Shown here in pieces: positions 23,600-32,552 of a stretch of 34,056 nt of DNA. The stretch covers positions 1 through 34,056 of the forward strand of contig DASVQA010000038.1 of assembly GCA_036389375.1 (NCBI GenBank), read 5' to 3'. The position numbers were made by a program, and so were the translations under genes. Under the pieces are notes generated by a model. The model searched no databases. It saw only the letters and a list, made by a program, of their open reading frames with translations, and was not told the origin of the DNA. This stretch comes from QHXQ01 sp036389375. GTDB taxonomy: Bacteria; Acidobacteriota; Blastocatellia; Pyrinomonadales; Pyrinomonadaceae. Within the stretch, counting starts at the first letter, position 1; each line of letters opens with the position of its first letter.

Positions 23600-23992
23600 T
23601 CAGGGGCGGGCCCGTGGTCTGAGCGGCATCGCGGCGGACTCCACCGGTTCGGCACGCTCGATCTGAAGGCGCATCGGGCCGCTGCCCAAGACCGTGAGCA
23701 AAAACCAACTGACTGCGCCGGCTTTGTTATCTATCCTGTAATGCACCTGCTCGCCGGCCTTAGCGTCGAACTCAACGGTCTTTGAGTGGTAGGTGTTGCT
23801 CACGCGCAGCGCATGCGCCCCCGGCGCGATCTCGACGGCGAGGGCCTTGCCGGGCACGAGCGACGACAACTCTTCGCCGTCGAGCCACAGCTTTAAGCCC
23901 CGGCCCATGGCGTTGCTCGCTGGGTGCGACACCCTGAGTTGGGCCACAGGCGGGCCGCCTGTGTCTGCTTCTTCGCTCACGGTGCTTTTCAT
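23600..23992 (-). CDS. Small protein of unknown function, PEGA-like beta fold
   Basis: A 130-residue protein. ATG at 23992 is chosen since the longer frame before it runs into the promoter and riboswitch of the methyltransferase gene on the other strand. The core, LKLWLDGEELSSLVPGKALAVEIAPGAHALRV, has the strand-turn-strand pattern of PEGA-type or DUF2846-like carbohydrate-associated folds, followed by a C-terminal hydrophobic strand VSWFLLTVLG. No signal peptide is seen. Function unknown. Confidence 0.6.
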   Translation of the reverse strand: MKSTVSEEADTGGPPVAQLRVSHPASNAMGRGLKLWLDGEELSSLVPGKALAVEIAPGAHALRVSNTYHSKTVEFDAKAGEQVHYRIDNKAGAVSWFLLTVLGSGPMRLQIERAEPVESAAMPLRPRARP

Positions 23993-24034
23993 TCTACTCG
24001 CATTTATGCCCCCAGCAAGTATCAAATAGCCAAC

Positions 24035-24064
24035 TTGACAGGGCTGCGCCGGTCGGCGTATAAG
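24035..24064 (+). promoter_or_regulatory. Promoter of the methyltransferase/MTHFR transcript
   Basis: TTGACA (24035-24040), 18-base spacer, TATAAG (24059-24064). Transcription would start near 24071, a few bases before the riboswitch aptamer, which supports both calls. Confidence 0.75.
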
Positions 24065-24077
24065 CGCGCATGAAAAA

Positions 24078-24130
24078 CGTGGTGAGTTAAGGCGACTTGC
24101 GGCCACGCAAAATAAACAGCTAAACAGCTC
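24078..24130 (+). promoter_or_regulatory. Probable SAM-II riboswitch aptamer
   Basis: Stem P1 is CGTGG (24078-24082) with CCACG (24103-24107). Its loop TGAGTTAAGGCGACTTGC and the downstream AAAATAAACAGCTAAA match the conserved positions of the SAM-II aptamer as I know it (TGAtTTAA, TTGC, then AtAAAtgtAGCTAAA). The pseudoknot pairing is plausible (TTG with CAG, GGC with GCT) but short. The gene downstream is a methionine-synthesis gene, the expected target. Assignment is by recalled consensus, not by a covariance search. Confidence 0.75.
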
Positions 24131-24171
24131 GGCGCTGCGACAGAGGCCGTCAACTTCGATTTGCTCGGAAG

Positions 24172-24200
24172 TCCCGCGTTGTTTAGCGCGGGAATTTTTT
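24172..24200 (+). terminator. Riboswitch expression platform: hairpin and T run abutting the start codon
   Basis: TCCCGCG (24172-24178) pairs with CGCGGGA (24187-24193), then ATTTTTT leads straight into ATG at 24201. The stem contains the only Shine-Dalgarno-like bases (GGGA, 8-11 bases before the ATG). It could therefore block transcription as a terminator and translation by hiding the ribosome site. Confidence 0.75.
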
Positions 24201-26099
<1,899 letters not shown>

Positions 26100-26122
26100 T
26101 AAACACCGGCGCTAACTTTTCC

Positions 26123-26150
26123 TTGCCTTTCATCTGAGAAGCTATACAAT
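26123..26150 (+). promoter_or_regulatory. Probable promoter for the 26297 gene
   Basis: TTGCCT (26123-26128), 16-base spacer, TACAAT (26145-26150). It lies about 145 bases before the start codon, in the gap after the methyltransferase gene. Confidence 0.5.
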
Positions 26151-26296
26151 GCTGCCCATTCGTTTGCTCGACCGTAAGCTTTTACCTGCACTTCACCTTT
26201 CACTGGGAAACAGACGCTAACGGCACGCCGTCCGCGTTCCTGCGCACAAACCAATTTAATCGAGGCCGCGCAGGTCGCGGCGGAAGGAGTTTGACA

Positions 26297-27187
26297 ATGG
26301 CGACGACCGGGACAGTAGTTGTTTCACTCTTTGGCGGCAACAGGGAGACATGGCGCAGCGGCGACGTGAAAATTCAGGTCATCGATCCATTCACCGATAA
26401 GATCAGCGACCGCCTGCCGGTCGATACGACGGTGAAGAAGCCGGCCTTTCAGGCGCGCATCACAGACCTGCCAACCGACAAGGGGCAGCGCTATTGGCTG
26501 CTACTGGATGCAGTCGGGCACAGAGGCCATGCCGTTAGCATCAAGCCGATACCGGGCGGCGAGTTGCCGGTCAACGTCATGCTGATCCGCAAGGATCCGC
26601 AACCTGACTTCTCCCAATCCAACTACAACAATCTGCAACTTAACTCCCCTATCTTTCATGGCGTGCTATCTAAGAACGTACCGGAAGCGGACTTTCTCGG
26701 CTTAGCCAAAAAGACCGATGAAGATGGGCCTTCGCGTATGATGGCGGCGCTTAACATTGATGCCAAGCTGCGCGCGACACAACTCAAATCTGGTCGAGCC
26801 GTCACGTTCCTGCGCGAGATCGATGGGTTAGACAGTCTCGAACCTGATCGCATCAAAGCTCTGGTCGCCGTAGACATGCCGAGCAATGTGAGCGGAGTAA
26901 ATAATTTCACGAAGTTGAAAGAAGAGTTCAACGAGGTGAATCACAAAGGTTTTCCGGTCAGCTTCAAGGAGAAAGTTCAGACCGGCAGCCTACAACTCTC
27001 CTTTGCCAAGAAGCCGCTCGAAAACAGTCTGCTACCCGCCGATATCGACATCGACCTCTTCACCGATATAGGCCATCTCGGCGAGGTGATGAGGAATAAA
27101 ATTCTGAAGACCACGACCGACCAGTTCACCGTCTACGTCCAACTCTTCGATCAAGGCATCAAGCCGCTCTACACCGTGAAGGTTTGA
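26297..27187 (+). CDS. Cytoplasmic protein of unknown function
   Basis: A 296-residue protein with ATG at 26297 seven bases after AAGGAG. There is no signal peptide or membrane segment. The first 100 residues are beta-rich (GTVVVSLFGGNRETW, VKIQVIDPFTDK, RYWLLLDAVGHRGHAVSIKP), like a small carboxypeptidase-regulatory or transthyretin-type domain, but no motif is decisive. The middle (150-205) is helical, and the C-terminus ends with strands (TVYVQLFDQGIKPLYTVKV). Function unknown. It stands alone between the methyltransferase gene and the convergent GNAT gene. Confidence 0.75.
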   Translation: MATTGTVVVSLFGGNRETWRSGDVKIQVIDPFTDKISDRLPVDTTVKKPAFQARITDLPTDKGQRYWLLLDAVGHRGHAVSIKPIPGGELPVNVMLIRKDPQPDFSQSNYNNLQLNSPIFHGVLSKNVPEADFLGLAKKTDEDGPSRMMAALNIDAKLRATQLKSGRAVTFLREIDGLDSLEPDRIKALVAVDMPSNVSGVNNFTKLKEEFNEVNHKGFPVSFKEKVQTGSLQLSFAKKPLENSLLPADIDIDLFTDIGHLGEVMRNKILKTTTDQFTVYVQLFDQGIKPLYTVKV

Positions 27188-27237
27188 TGAACTTGCGCCA
27201 GAATGAAGCCGTATACCCACGCTCAGAGACGGCAAAT

Positions 27238-27783
27238 TCAGTCGGGATAAAACACATAGAAAGAATCATCCGCGCGAAACTCGGCGCGCGTAATCGCATA
27301 CTCCCGCGCATGCACGCCGTAATGCCGCACCTCGCGCACGTAGCGCATGCCGACCTTCGTCAGCACTTGCTGCGATCTGACATTATCCGGCCGCGTGACC
27401 GCCACTACGCGCTCAAGCTGCAACTCCTCGAAGGCAAACCGCAGACAGGCTTGCGCCGCCTCGCCCGCCAAGCCCTGCCCCCAGTAGTCCTTACTCAACA
27501 CGTAGAGCAGTTCCGGCGTGTCTTCCAGCCGCCGCAGGCCGCACATTCCGACAAACTGCCGCGTCGCCTTCAGCACCGCCGCCCAACGGCCATAGCCGTG
27601 CTTCTGCCATCCGGCGGCGAAGTTGCCCAGCGCGGTCTGCGCCTCGGCGCGCGTCAGCGTCTTGCCACCTTCCACGCCGAGATAGCGCATCACGTCCGAG
27701 TCGCCGAACAGGCGCGCGAGGTCGTCCAAATCGTCCGGCGTAAATAGCCGCAGGTGCAGCCGCGAGGTTTCGATTTCTGGCAT
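27238..27783 (-). CDS. GNAT acetyltransferase, RimJ/RimL type
   Basis: A 181-residue acetyltransferase. It starts EIETSRLHLRLFTPDDLDDLARLFGDSDVMRYLG, the usual RimJ/RimL-like opening. The acetyl-CoA site is in YWGQGLAGEAAQACLRFAFEEL (the QGLAGEA loop), followed by VVAVTRPDNVRSQQVLTKVGM. The substrate may be a protein N-terminus or a small amine. It lies 23 bases after the TPR-HTH-receiver gene on the same strand and is probably co-transcribed. A role in modifying the module's peptide is possible but unsupported. Confidence 0.88.
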   Translation of the reverse strand: MPEIETSRLHLRLFTPDDLDDLARLFGDSDVMRYLGVEGGKTLTRAEAQTALGNFAAGWQKHGYGRWAAVLKATRQFVGMCGLRRLEDTPELLYVLSKDYWGQGLAGEAAQACLRFAFEELQLERVVAVTRPDNVRSQQVLTKVGMRYVREVRHYGVHAREYAITRAEFRADDSFYVFYPD

Positions 27784-27806
27784 AGCTGTGAGAAAAGTTG
27801 CGAGGG

Positions 27807-29726
27807 CTACCCTTTCTTACCGGCCGCTGCAAGCAAATGCTCGATAGCGCCTACCAACTCTCCGACCCCCTCCGGTTTTCGCAAGAACACGTCCACCCCG
27901 GCGCGCTCAGCCTCCGTCCTGACGTTGCTCGCCGACAGCATGATAATCGGCAGCGCGCGCCGATGTCTCAGCCGCCGCGCCGCCCGCGCCAGTTCCATCC
28001 CGCTCCGATGCGGCAGATCATTATCTAATAAGAGCAGGTCAAACGCCTCCTTGCCCTTTATTCTACTCAACGCCACGTCACCATCGCCGACCAATTCGAC
28101 CCGCCAGCCTTCCATCTCCAACTGTTCTTTCACCCCATCCGCCACCAACCTGTTATCCTCCGCATACAGAATCTTGGCGGCGCGCACACTTTTACCCGCC
28201 AACGTCTTAGACAAGTTCCGCCCGCTGCGCACCCTGATAATGCTCCGCCGCCGCTTCTCCGGCATCGTCCGCAGATGTGCTAGACTCTTATGCCGGCCTT
28301 GCAGCAAAGCCACCAGCGAGGCGTGATGTTTGAAACCCAACAACCGCGCCGCCCGACTCACACTCCCCCGCGCCTCCATCAAAGCCCGCCTGATATACCG
28401 CGCCTCATAAGCCTCCGCCCTCTCCGCCAACGAAAAATCAGCCCAAAAGTCCACCCCGCTACGCTTTTCCTTAACTGCCTCTGCAACTTGCCGCGCAGCA
28501 ATAACACGACGGGCACATATACGGAGTCGCGCCAATGTCTCGGCATCCTGAGTCCCTTTGAGCAAATCATCAGCGCGCTCGTAAGCTTCTAACAATTCCG
28601 ATTCAGCAAGCCAGTCGGCATGTTCCTCGATCAAAGCTAGTAACGCACACCCTCCCTCCTTGAGCAAACCGTATTGCTCGGCGATATTAGCGGCCTGATA
28701 AAACTTATTTTTGGACGCAGCAAAATCATTCAGGCGCGTTAGCACGTAGCCCTGTGTTGTAAGTGCTTCAGCAAGTTGGGCCTGTTCACCACCTTTGTAG
28801 AGTGCCCGAACAGCATCACCAACAACCTTCGCCGCAATTTGCGGTTTGCCCTCCGCCAACAGCACGCGGGCGCATGTCTCATCAACCTGTGCAACGCCAC
28901 CAATGTCCTTCAGACTAAAGAATAATCGGCGCGCCCGCCTTAGACGTTCGTGCGCCTCGTCATATCGGCCGATGTTACCTAATAAGAACCCAAGGTTATT
29001 TTCTGTTCGGGCGATATAGCTGGTATGACTGGACTGCTCAAAGTAGTAGATAGCAGTTGTGTACTCAAGAATTGCCCGGTCGGTGTGCTCTTGACAGTGT
29101 TCAGACTTGCGTAAGAATGTAAGCGCGCAAGCGACCTCATTATGGAATTTACCTTTTAATGTGTGATTACTCTCTGCAAACAATTGGCTTGCATTTGTCA
29201 GTAAACGAAGCGCATCTTTATATCGACCGCTACTTGATTCAACTATCGCAAGACGGATTAATATTTCTGCTTTGAGTTCTGCGTTATCACTGGCAAGGCT
29301 TTTTAGTGCTTCGTTGAAATACACCCGAGCTTCGTCATACGATCCAACACGCCAATAGCAAAAACCTACATCGCTCTGCGCGGCGGCTGTTTTGATGTTG
29401 TCGCCTAATGCTTGAAAGCGGGTAATACTTTCACTGATTAAATCTTTAGCAGTATCCTGTGCCCCCTCAATCTGTCTGGCGCTGCCAAACCAACCCGATA
29501 AAGTCCCGGCGCGCAAAAGTATCTCTGCAGCTGTTAGCGCGGTTAATCCTTCGAGCAGAGGGCGATGGCCCACACCTGCCCACCACTCGGTGAGAATATG
29601 GCACGCATCCTCATATTGACCGTTATACTCAAACTCTGCCGCCACCCGGCAGCAACACCTCGCGCGCTCATCATAAGTCAAACCCTGCTCGTCAAATTGC
29701 CTCAATAATGTTTCTGTTGATTTCAT
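27807..29726 (-). CDS. TPR - Fis-like HTH - receiver regulator, paralogue of the 645-2942 protein
   Basis: A 639-residue protein. Residues 1-410 are TPR repeats aligned over their whole length with those of the 645-2942 regulator (GWFGSARQIEGAQDTAKDLIS, ARTENNLGFLLGNIGRYDEAH, VAQVDETCARVLLAEG). No AAA+ domain follows. A Fis-like helix-turn-helix is at about 452-475 (RGSVSRAARLLGFKHHAS), and a complete receiver at about 517-635: acidic pair Glu523-Asp524, phosphoacceptor Asp568 in LLLLDNDLP, Ser in MLSAS and Lys617 in RKPEG. A receiver at the C-terminus behind an HTH is unusual. The 5' two thirds of the gene is less GC-rich than the 3' third. It is divergent from the secreted peptide at 29861. 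Confidence 0.9.
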   Translation of the reverse strand: MKSTETLLRQFDEQGLTYDERARCCCRVAAEFEYNGQYEDACHILTEWWAGVGHRPLLEGLTALTAAEILLRAGTLSGWFGSARQIEGAQDTAKDLISESITRFQALGDNIKTAAAQSDVGFCYWRVGSYDEARVYFNEALKSLASDNAELKAEILIRLAIVESSSGRYKDALRLLTNASQLFAESNHTLKGKFHNEVACALTFLRKSEHCQEHTDRAILEYTTAIYYFEQSSHTSYIARTENNLGFLLGNIGRYDEAHERLRRARRLFFSLKDIGGVAQVDETCARVLLAEGKPQIAAKVVGDAVRALYKGGEQAQLAEALTTQGYVLTRLNDFAASKNKFYQAANIAEQYGLLKEGGCALLALIEEHADWLAESELLEAYERADDLLKGTQDAETLARLRICARRVIAARQVAEAVKEKRSGVDFWADFSLAERAEAYEARYIRRALMEARGSVSRAARLLGFKHHASLVALLQGRHKSLAHLRTMPEKRRRSIIRVRSGRNLSKTLAGKSVRAAKILYAEDNRLVADGVKEQLEMEGWRVELVGDGDVALSRIKGKEAFDLLLLDNDLPHRSGMELARAARRLRHRRALPIIMLSASNVRTEAERAGVDVFLRKPEGVGELVGAIEHLLAAAGKKG

Positions 29727-29745
29727 GTGAGGAATGCCTTTCGTT

Positions 29746-29830
29746 GTGCTTGCTTATTTTTTTCAAGCACGGCAAAGCCGCGTCTTATCAATCGGATAAG
29801 GCGCGAATTAAAACCAGAACGCTCTGGTTT
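29746..29830. promoter_or_regulatory. Cluster of three perfect dyads between regulator and secreted peptide
   Basis: GTGCTTG (29746-29752) with CAAGCAC (29764-29770); CTTATC (29784-29789) with GATAAG (29795-29800); AAACCAGA (29811-29818) with TCTGGTTT (29823-29830). The last has 8-bp perfect arms and lies 31 bases before the peptide start codon. They occupy the divergent control region and are candidate regulator sites; which are real is unknown. Confidence 0.5.
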
Positions 29831-29860
29831 CACCTAGTACCTCAAATGAGAGGAATCGAG

Positions 29861-30088
29861 ATGAGGAACAACTGCCGAAAGGCTCTTATGGCAATCGCTC
29901 TGACTATACTGGTTGTGTCTTCTGCTTTCGCTGATGACGGGATTATGCATACTGGAATAGCGCCGCCACCATCAACAGGGAGCAATGCGATAAACCCTAG
30001 CGAAGCAGACGGCATTATTTGGAGCGAAGTGGCAGACCCCTTGACGGATGTCGGGTTGAGCCTGCTGCAAAGCCTGACTCGGATCTAA
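29861..30088 (+). CDS. Small secreted peptide precursor with DGIMxTGI box, second copy
   Basis: A 75-residue protein; ATG at 29861 with GAGGAA nearby. The frame extends further upstream, but only this start gives a clean signal peptide: MRNNCRKALMAIALTILVVSSAFA, cleaved after SAFA (residue 24). The mature 51 residues begin DDGIMHTGIAPPP; an echo of the box, ADGIIWSEV, lies in the middle, and the tail is amphipathic (LTDVGLSLLQSLTRI). The mature part has no cysteine. It is otherwise dissimilar to the 3086 peptide except for the shared box and layout. The conserved box immediately after cleavage points to a functional N-terminus. Family unrecognised. Confidence 0.8.
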   Translation: MRNNCRKALMAIALTILVVSSAFADDGIMHTGIAPPPSTGSNAINPSEADGIIWSEVADPLTDVGLSLLQSLTRI

Positions 30089-30167
30089 AGCAGCGTAATT
30101 TTCTTTAGTTTCAAGTGGCCGTGAGGGTCTCGCGGCTGCACAGGTGTAGTGTGCGCGCGGGCACTAT

Positions 30168-30183
30168 AGCAAAATTTCTTGCT
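30168..30183. promoter_or_regulatory. Candidate operator dyad AGCAA-N6-TTGCT, second module
   Basis: AGCAAAATTTCTTGCT. Eight bases of the right half (ATTTCTTGC) equal those at 2967-2982. It is 80 bases downstream of the second peptide gene, so it is not in the divergent promoter region, unlike its match in the first module. Confidence 0.45.
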
Positions 30184-30338
30184 AACGGTAGAGATATTTT
30201 TCGCGGCCGGTGCGCGTGCAAATATCTATGCGGCTTGCCAAATTTTATCAGGGCATCTTAGGTTCTTAAGATAGTTGCATTTGAAGCATAATTTGTTTCA
30301 TATCATCAGTTACGGGATAAATTTCTTAAAAATTTTGC

Positions 30339-30366
30339 TTGCTTTTCTGCATAAAAATAGTAGAAT
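30339..30366 (+). promoter_or_regulatory. Probable sigma70 promoter of the PD40 gene
   Basis: TTGCTT (30339-30344), 16-base spacer, TAGAAT (30361-30366), in an AT-rich stretch that stands out in this sequence. Confidence 0.55.
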
Positions 30367-30607
30367 GCGCGCCGCCTTGAAGGGCAGGCACGTGGTCGGC
30401 GGGTCTCTCACTCTCTTCTTTGTCTCTGTTTGAGCCGGCGAGCGTGCTTCGAGTTCGGAACTTGGTCTCATCAAGGGGTTCGTCTTCACACTGGGATTCT
30501 GAAGCTTTCCGCAGTCTGGCTGAATCCTGATAACTGTCACTTGATTGAACCGAAAACAGCAGTGGTGTTTTTGTTGAGCGCTCACCCGCTCAAATGGGAG
30601 CAAACCC

Positions 30608-31183
30608 TTGTCGCCTCCTCATCAAGGGCGTATTGCAATCTATCTTGGACTTGTCCTCACCCTATGCTGGCTCGCGGTCGGCGTCTCCTCACAAACGGGC
30701 ACGCCGCGTCGCATCACTAACACGCCCGAACAGGCGCTCAGTCTAAACCCTACGCTCAGTGGCGATGGACGCCACATTGCGTTTGAGTCAACGGAGAGCC
30801 TTGCCGGTACGCAGACCGCAGCCAGTTTCCACGCGTTTCGCGCCGATCTTGACAGCGCAGCCCCTACGTTCGCGCGGTTAGCTTTGGGGCGCGCACCCGC
30901 GCCCGCCGTGTCGCAGGACGCTGCGCACATAGCCTTCGCCAGCAGAGACGATCCGCTAACAGGCAACAATCTTGACGGCAATAGCGAGATATTTCTTGTT
31001 CAAGGCGGGCAGTTGGAGCAGATCACGCACACCGCGCCGACGGATGCGGCCCGGCGGGTCGCGGGGGGCAATTTCGCCCCTTCAATCTCGGACGATGGAC
31101 GCCTCATCGCCTTCTCGTCTAACCGCAACCTGACCGGCGCAAACGGCGACGCGAATCTGGAACTGTTTCTTTACGATCTGTAA
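30608..31183 (+). CDS. Short secreted PD40/TolB-propeller type protein, possibly truncated
   Basis: A 191-residue protein from a TTG at 30608 with GGGAG eight bases upstream. The signal peptide has a basic start and core IAIYLGLVLTLCWLAVGVSS. Propeller-blade motifs follow: NPTLSGDGRHIAFEST, PAVSQDAAHIAFASRDD, SGDGR-like SISDDGRLIAFSSNRNLTGANGDANLELFLYDL. In relatives such blades are followed by more blades, so a stop right after LFLYDL suggests that the C-terminus was lost. An 18-bp hairpin follows the stop at once. It may bind sugars or other polymers; function unknown. Confidence 0.7.
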   Translation: MSPPHQGRIAIYLGLVLTLCWLAVGVSSQTGTPRRITNTPEQALSLNPTLSGDGRHIAFESTESLAGTQTAASFHAFRADLDSAAPTFARLALGRAPAPAVSQDAAHIAFASRDDPLTGNNLDGNSEIFLVQGGQLEQITHTAPTDAARRVAGGNFAPSISDDGRLIAFSSNRNLTGANGDANLELFLYDL

Positions 31184-31184
31184 C

Positions 31185-31225
31185 TATTTGTAAAAGTCTT
31201 CCAAAAAGGAAGGCTTTTACAAATA
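31185..31225 (+). terminator. Long hairpin after the PD40 gene
   Basis: TATTTGTAAAAGTCTTCC (31185-31202) and GGAAGGCTTTTACAAATA (31208-31225) around AAAAA: 18-bp arms with one G-T pair. It starts two bases after the stop codon. There is no T run, so it may end transcription in both directions or be the edge of an inserted sequence. Confidence 0.6.
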
Positions 31226-31522
31226 ATTGTCCTCAAAATTGTCCAGTTCGATTGTATTAGTCAGCTATTGGCCGTCAACTAGCCGTTAGAACAATAGCGC
31301 CGCCAAGCTACCCTATCCAGAAATGCGCCAAGATGCGTCCCCTTAAGAGAGCGCGAACAGAGAGATGAATATAGATCATGCTGATTAGGTCTACGTGTGC
31401 TGATTAGTCAGGAGAAAAAGGGCTGACGTGGGCATGCCGCCTCACAGAGCCGTTATGTCGCTATATAAAGCGTGGGGTGGCACGAAAAGCGCACTGATCT
31501 CGGAATACAGTTTCATTCCTCG
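31226..31522. other. Intergenic DNA without recognised gene
   Basis: AT-richer DNA with a short direct repeat GCTGATTAG at 31380-31388 and 31399-31407 (period 19). Nothing else recognised. Confidence 0.5.
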
Positions 31523-31743
31523 ACTATCTACAGCGGTTCTCACTTGCGTGCGAGTGAGTAGCCGCAGTGCTTGAACCACCCGCGGATGTCGGCTTTGGTC
31601 AAGAGCCCGATGGACTGTGCCAACGCCTTGTTGAGCGCGCCCGCGTTGCATGCCTTAGCCCCACGCAGGTAGGCCTTGATCTTTGACCGGCACTGCTCAA
31701 TCGGGTTGAAGTCTGGCGAGTAGGATGATAGGCGGGCATACAC
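31523..31743 (-). mobile_element. Truncated IS630-family remnant
   Basis: The minus strand encodes the C-terminal end of an IS630-type transposase (YSPDFNPIEQCRSKIKAYLRGAK ... WFKHCGYSLARK) and an end repeat ACTATCTACAGCGGTTCTC at 31523. It closely matches 32561-32771 of the larger copy and has the same orientation. The 5' two thirds of the element is missing; beyond 31743 the similarity stops. One DDE-region residue block (SPDF.PIEQ) is kept, so it is a dead fragment. Confidence 0.85.
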
Positions 31744-31948
31744 GAGGAATCAAAGAGGGGAAATTCAACCTGTATCGCTTCTCGATAGAGGCTGTCAGTT
31801 GTTAGGGAGCCTGAGCTAGGGGTGTAGGGCTTGATAAATAAGGAGTGAAGAAAAGATACGGTAACAATATAGGCAAGATACCTAATGGGTAGTGTCCAGA
31901 TATAAAGCTAGCAATCCTAATTAATTTGAAGACACAGAGCACTTGGAG

Positions 31949-32482
31949 TTATTCCACAACTTTCTTTTTGTGAAGAAATAAATATCCGAAGAATGCAATC
32001 ACGAAGACAATCCCTCCTACAAGATAGCGAGGCCCCTTATTTTTGAAAATGAACGAACTAAGCGTGGTTGCTATTCCTGCAAGGCCCAATGCAAGTAAAC
32101 CACCTTTTACTGGTGCTGGGAAGCTCTTAAAAATATGTACAATGTCTCCTCTGTATTTTTCACTAACGCCCCATGTAGCTAGAGTTTCTGTCAACTTATC
32201 CTTAGGCTGATTTGTTGTCTTATAAGCTTTCAAACTTAGATGACCGAGGATCCCCGGGGCAGCTCTATCCGTCAGCCCCTTAATTAATTCAGGATCGATA
32301 GTGATTAACGGTTCTTTCCCCTTCTTACTGCTGGGAGGCGTTGCAAGAGGGGTCGGAACAGGTTTGGGGCTTGGGCTTTGAGCCCAACTCGGAATTTGGC
32401 TCTGCCCTAGTTGATTAGCCATGACTTGGCTCAGGGAAGAGAACGTGATTACCAATACAATGATTGTAACAACCCTTCTCAT
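31949..32482 (-). CDS. Membrane protein of unknown function between IS630 remnants
   Basis: A 177-residue protein with a strong ribosome site (GGAGGAG seven bases before ATG). It has a signal peptide (VVTIIVLVITFSSLSQVMA), a proline-rich stretch (SWAQSPSPKPVPTPLATPPSSKKGK), a helical soluble part and two membrane segments near the C-terminus (GLLALGLAGIATTLSSFIF and LVGGIVFVIAFFGYLFLH) ending in KKKVVE. The base composition is clearly more AT-rich than that of the lipid genes. Function unrecognised. Its place between two IS630 copies suggests acquired cargo. Confidence 0.75.
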   Translation of the reverse strand: MRRVVTIIVLVITFSSLSQVMANQLGQSQIPSWAQSPSPKPVPTPLATPPSSKKGKEPLITIDPELIKGLTDRAAPGILGHLSLKAYKTTNQPKDKLTETLATWGVSEKYRGDIVHIFKSFPAPVKGGLLALGLAGIATTLSSFIFKNKGPRYLVGGIVFVIAFFGYLFLHKKKVVE

Positions 32483-32552
32483 TGGAATACTCCTCCAAGC
32501 CGATCACTTTGAGGATAACCTATATCAAACATTCCAACAGGTCAACACTGAT

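Larger units (their letters stand above)
30089..30607 (+). other. Intergenic region with dyad and promoter upstream of the PD40 gene
   Basis: About 520 bases without a gene. It holds the dyad at 30168-30183 and the promoter at 30339-30366. The leader that would result is about 235 bases long; I recognise no known riboswitch in it. Confidence 0.45.

Noticed and set aside
24128..24170. SAH riboswitch (GGCGCTGCGAC and GCTCGG are present)
   Set aside because: The 5' strand of the closing stem needed for an SAH aptamer is missing; the SAM-II reading just upstream explains more conserved positions.
31380..31407. Attachment site from GCTGATTAG direct repeat
   Set aside because: Only nine bases, no integrase or tRNA nearby.
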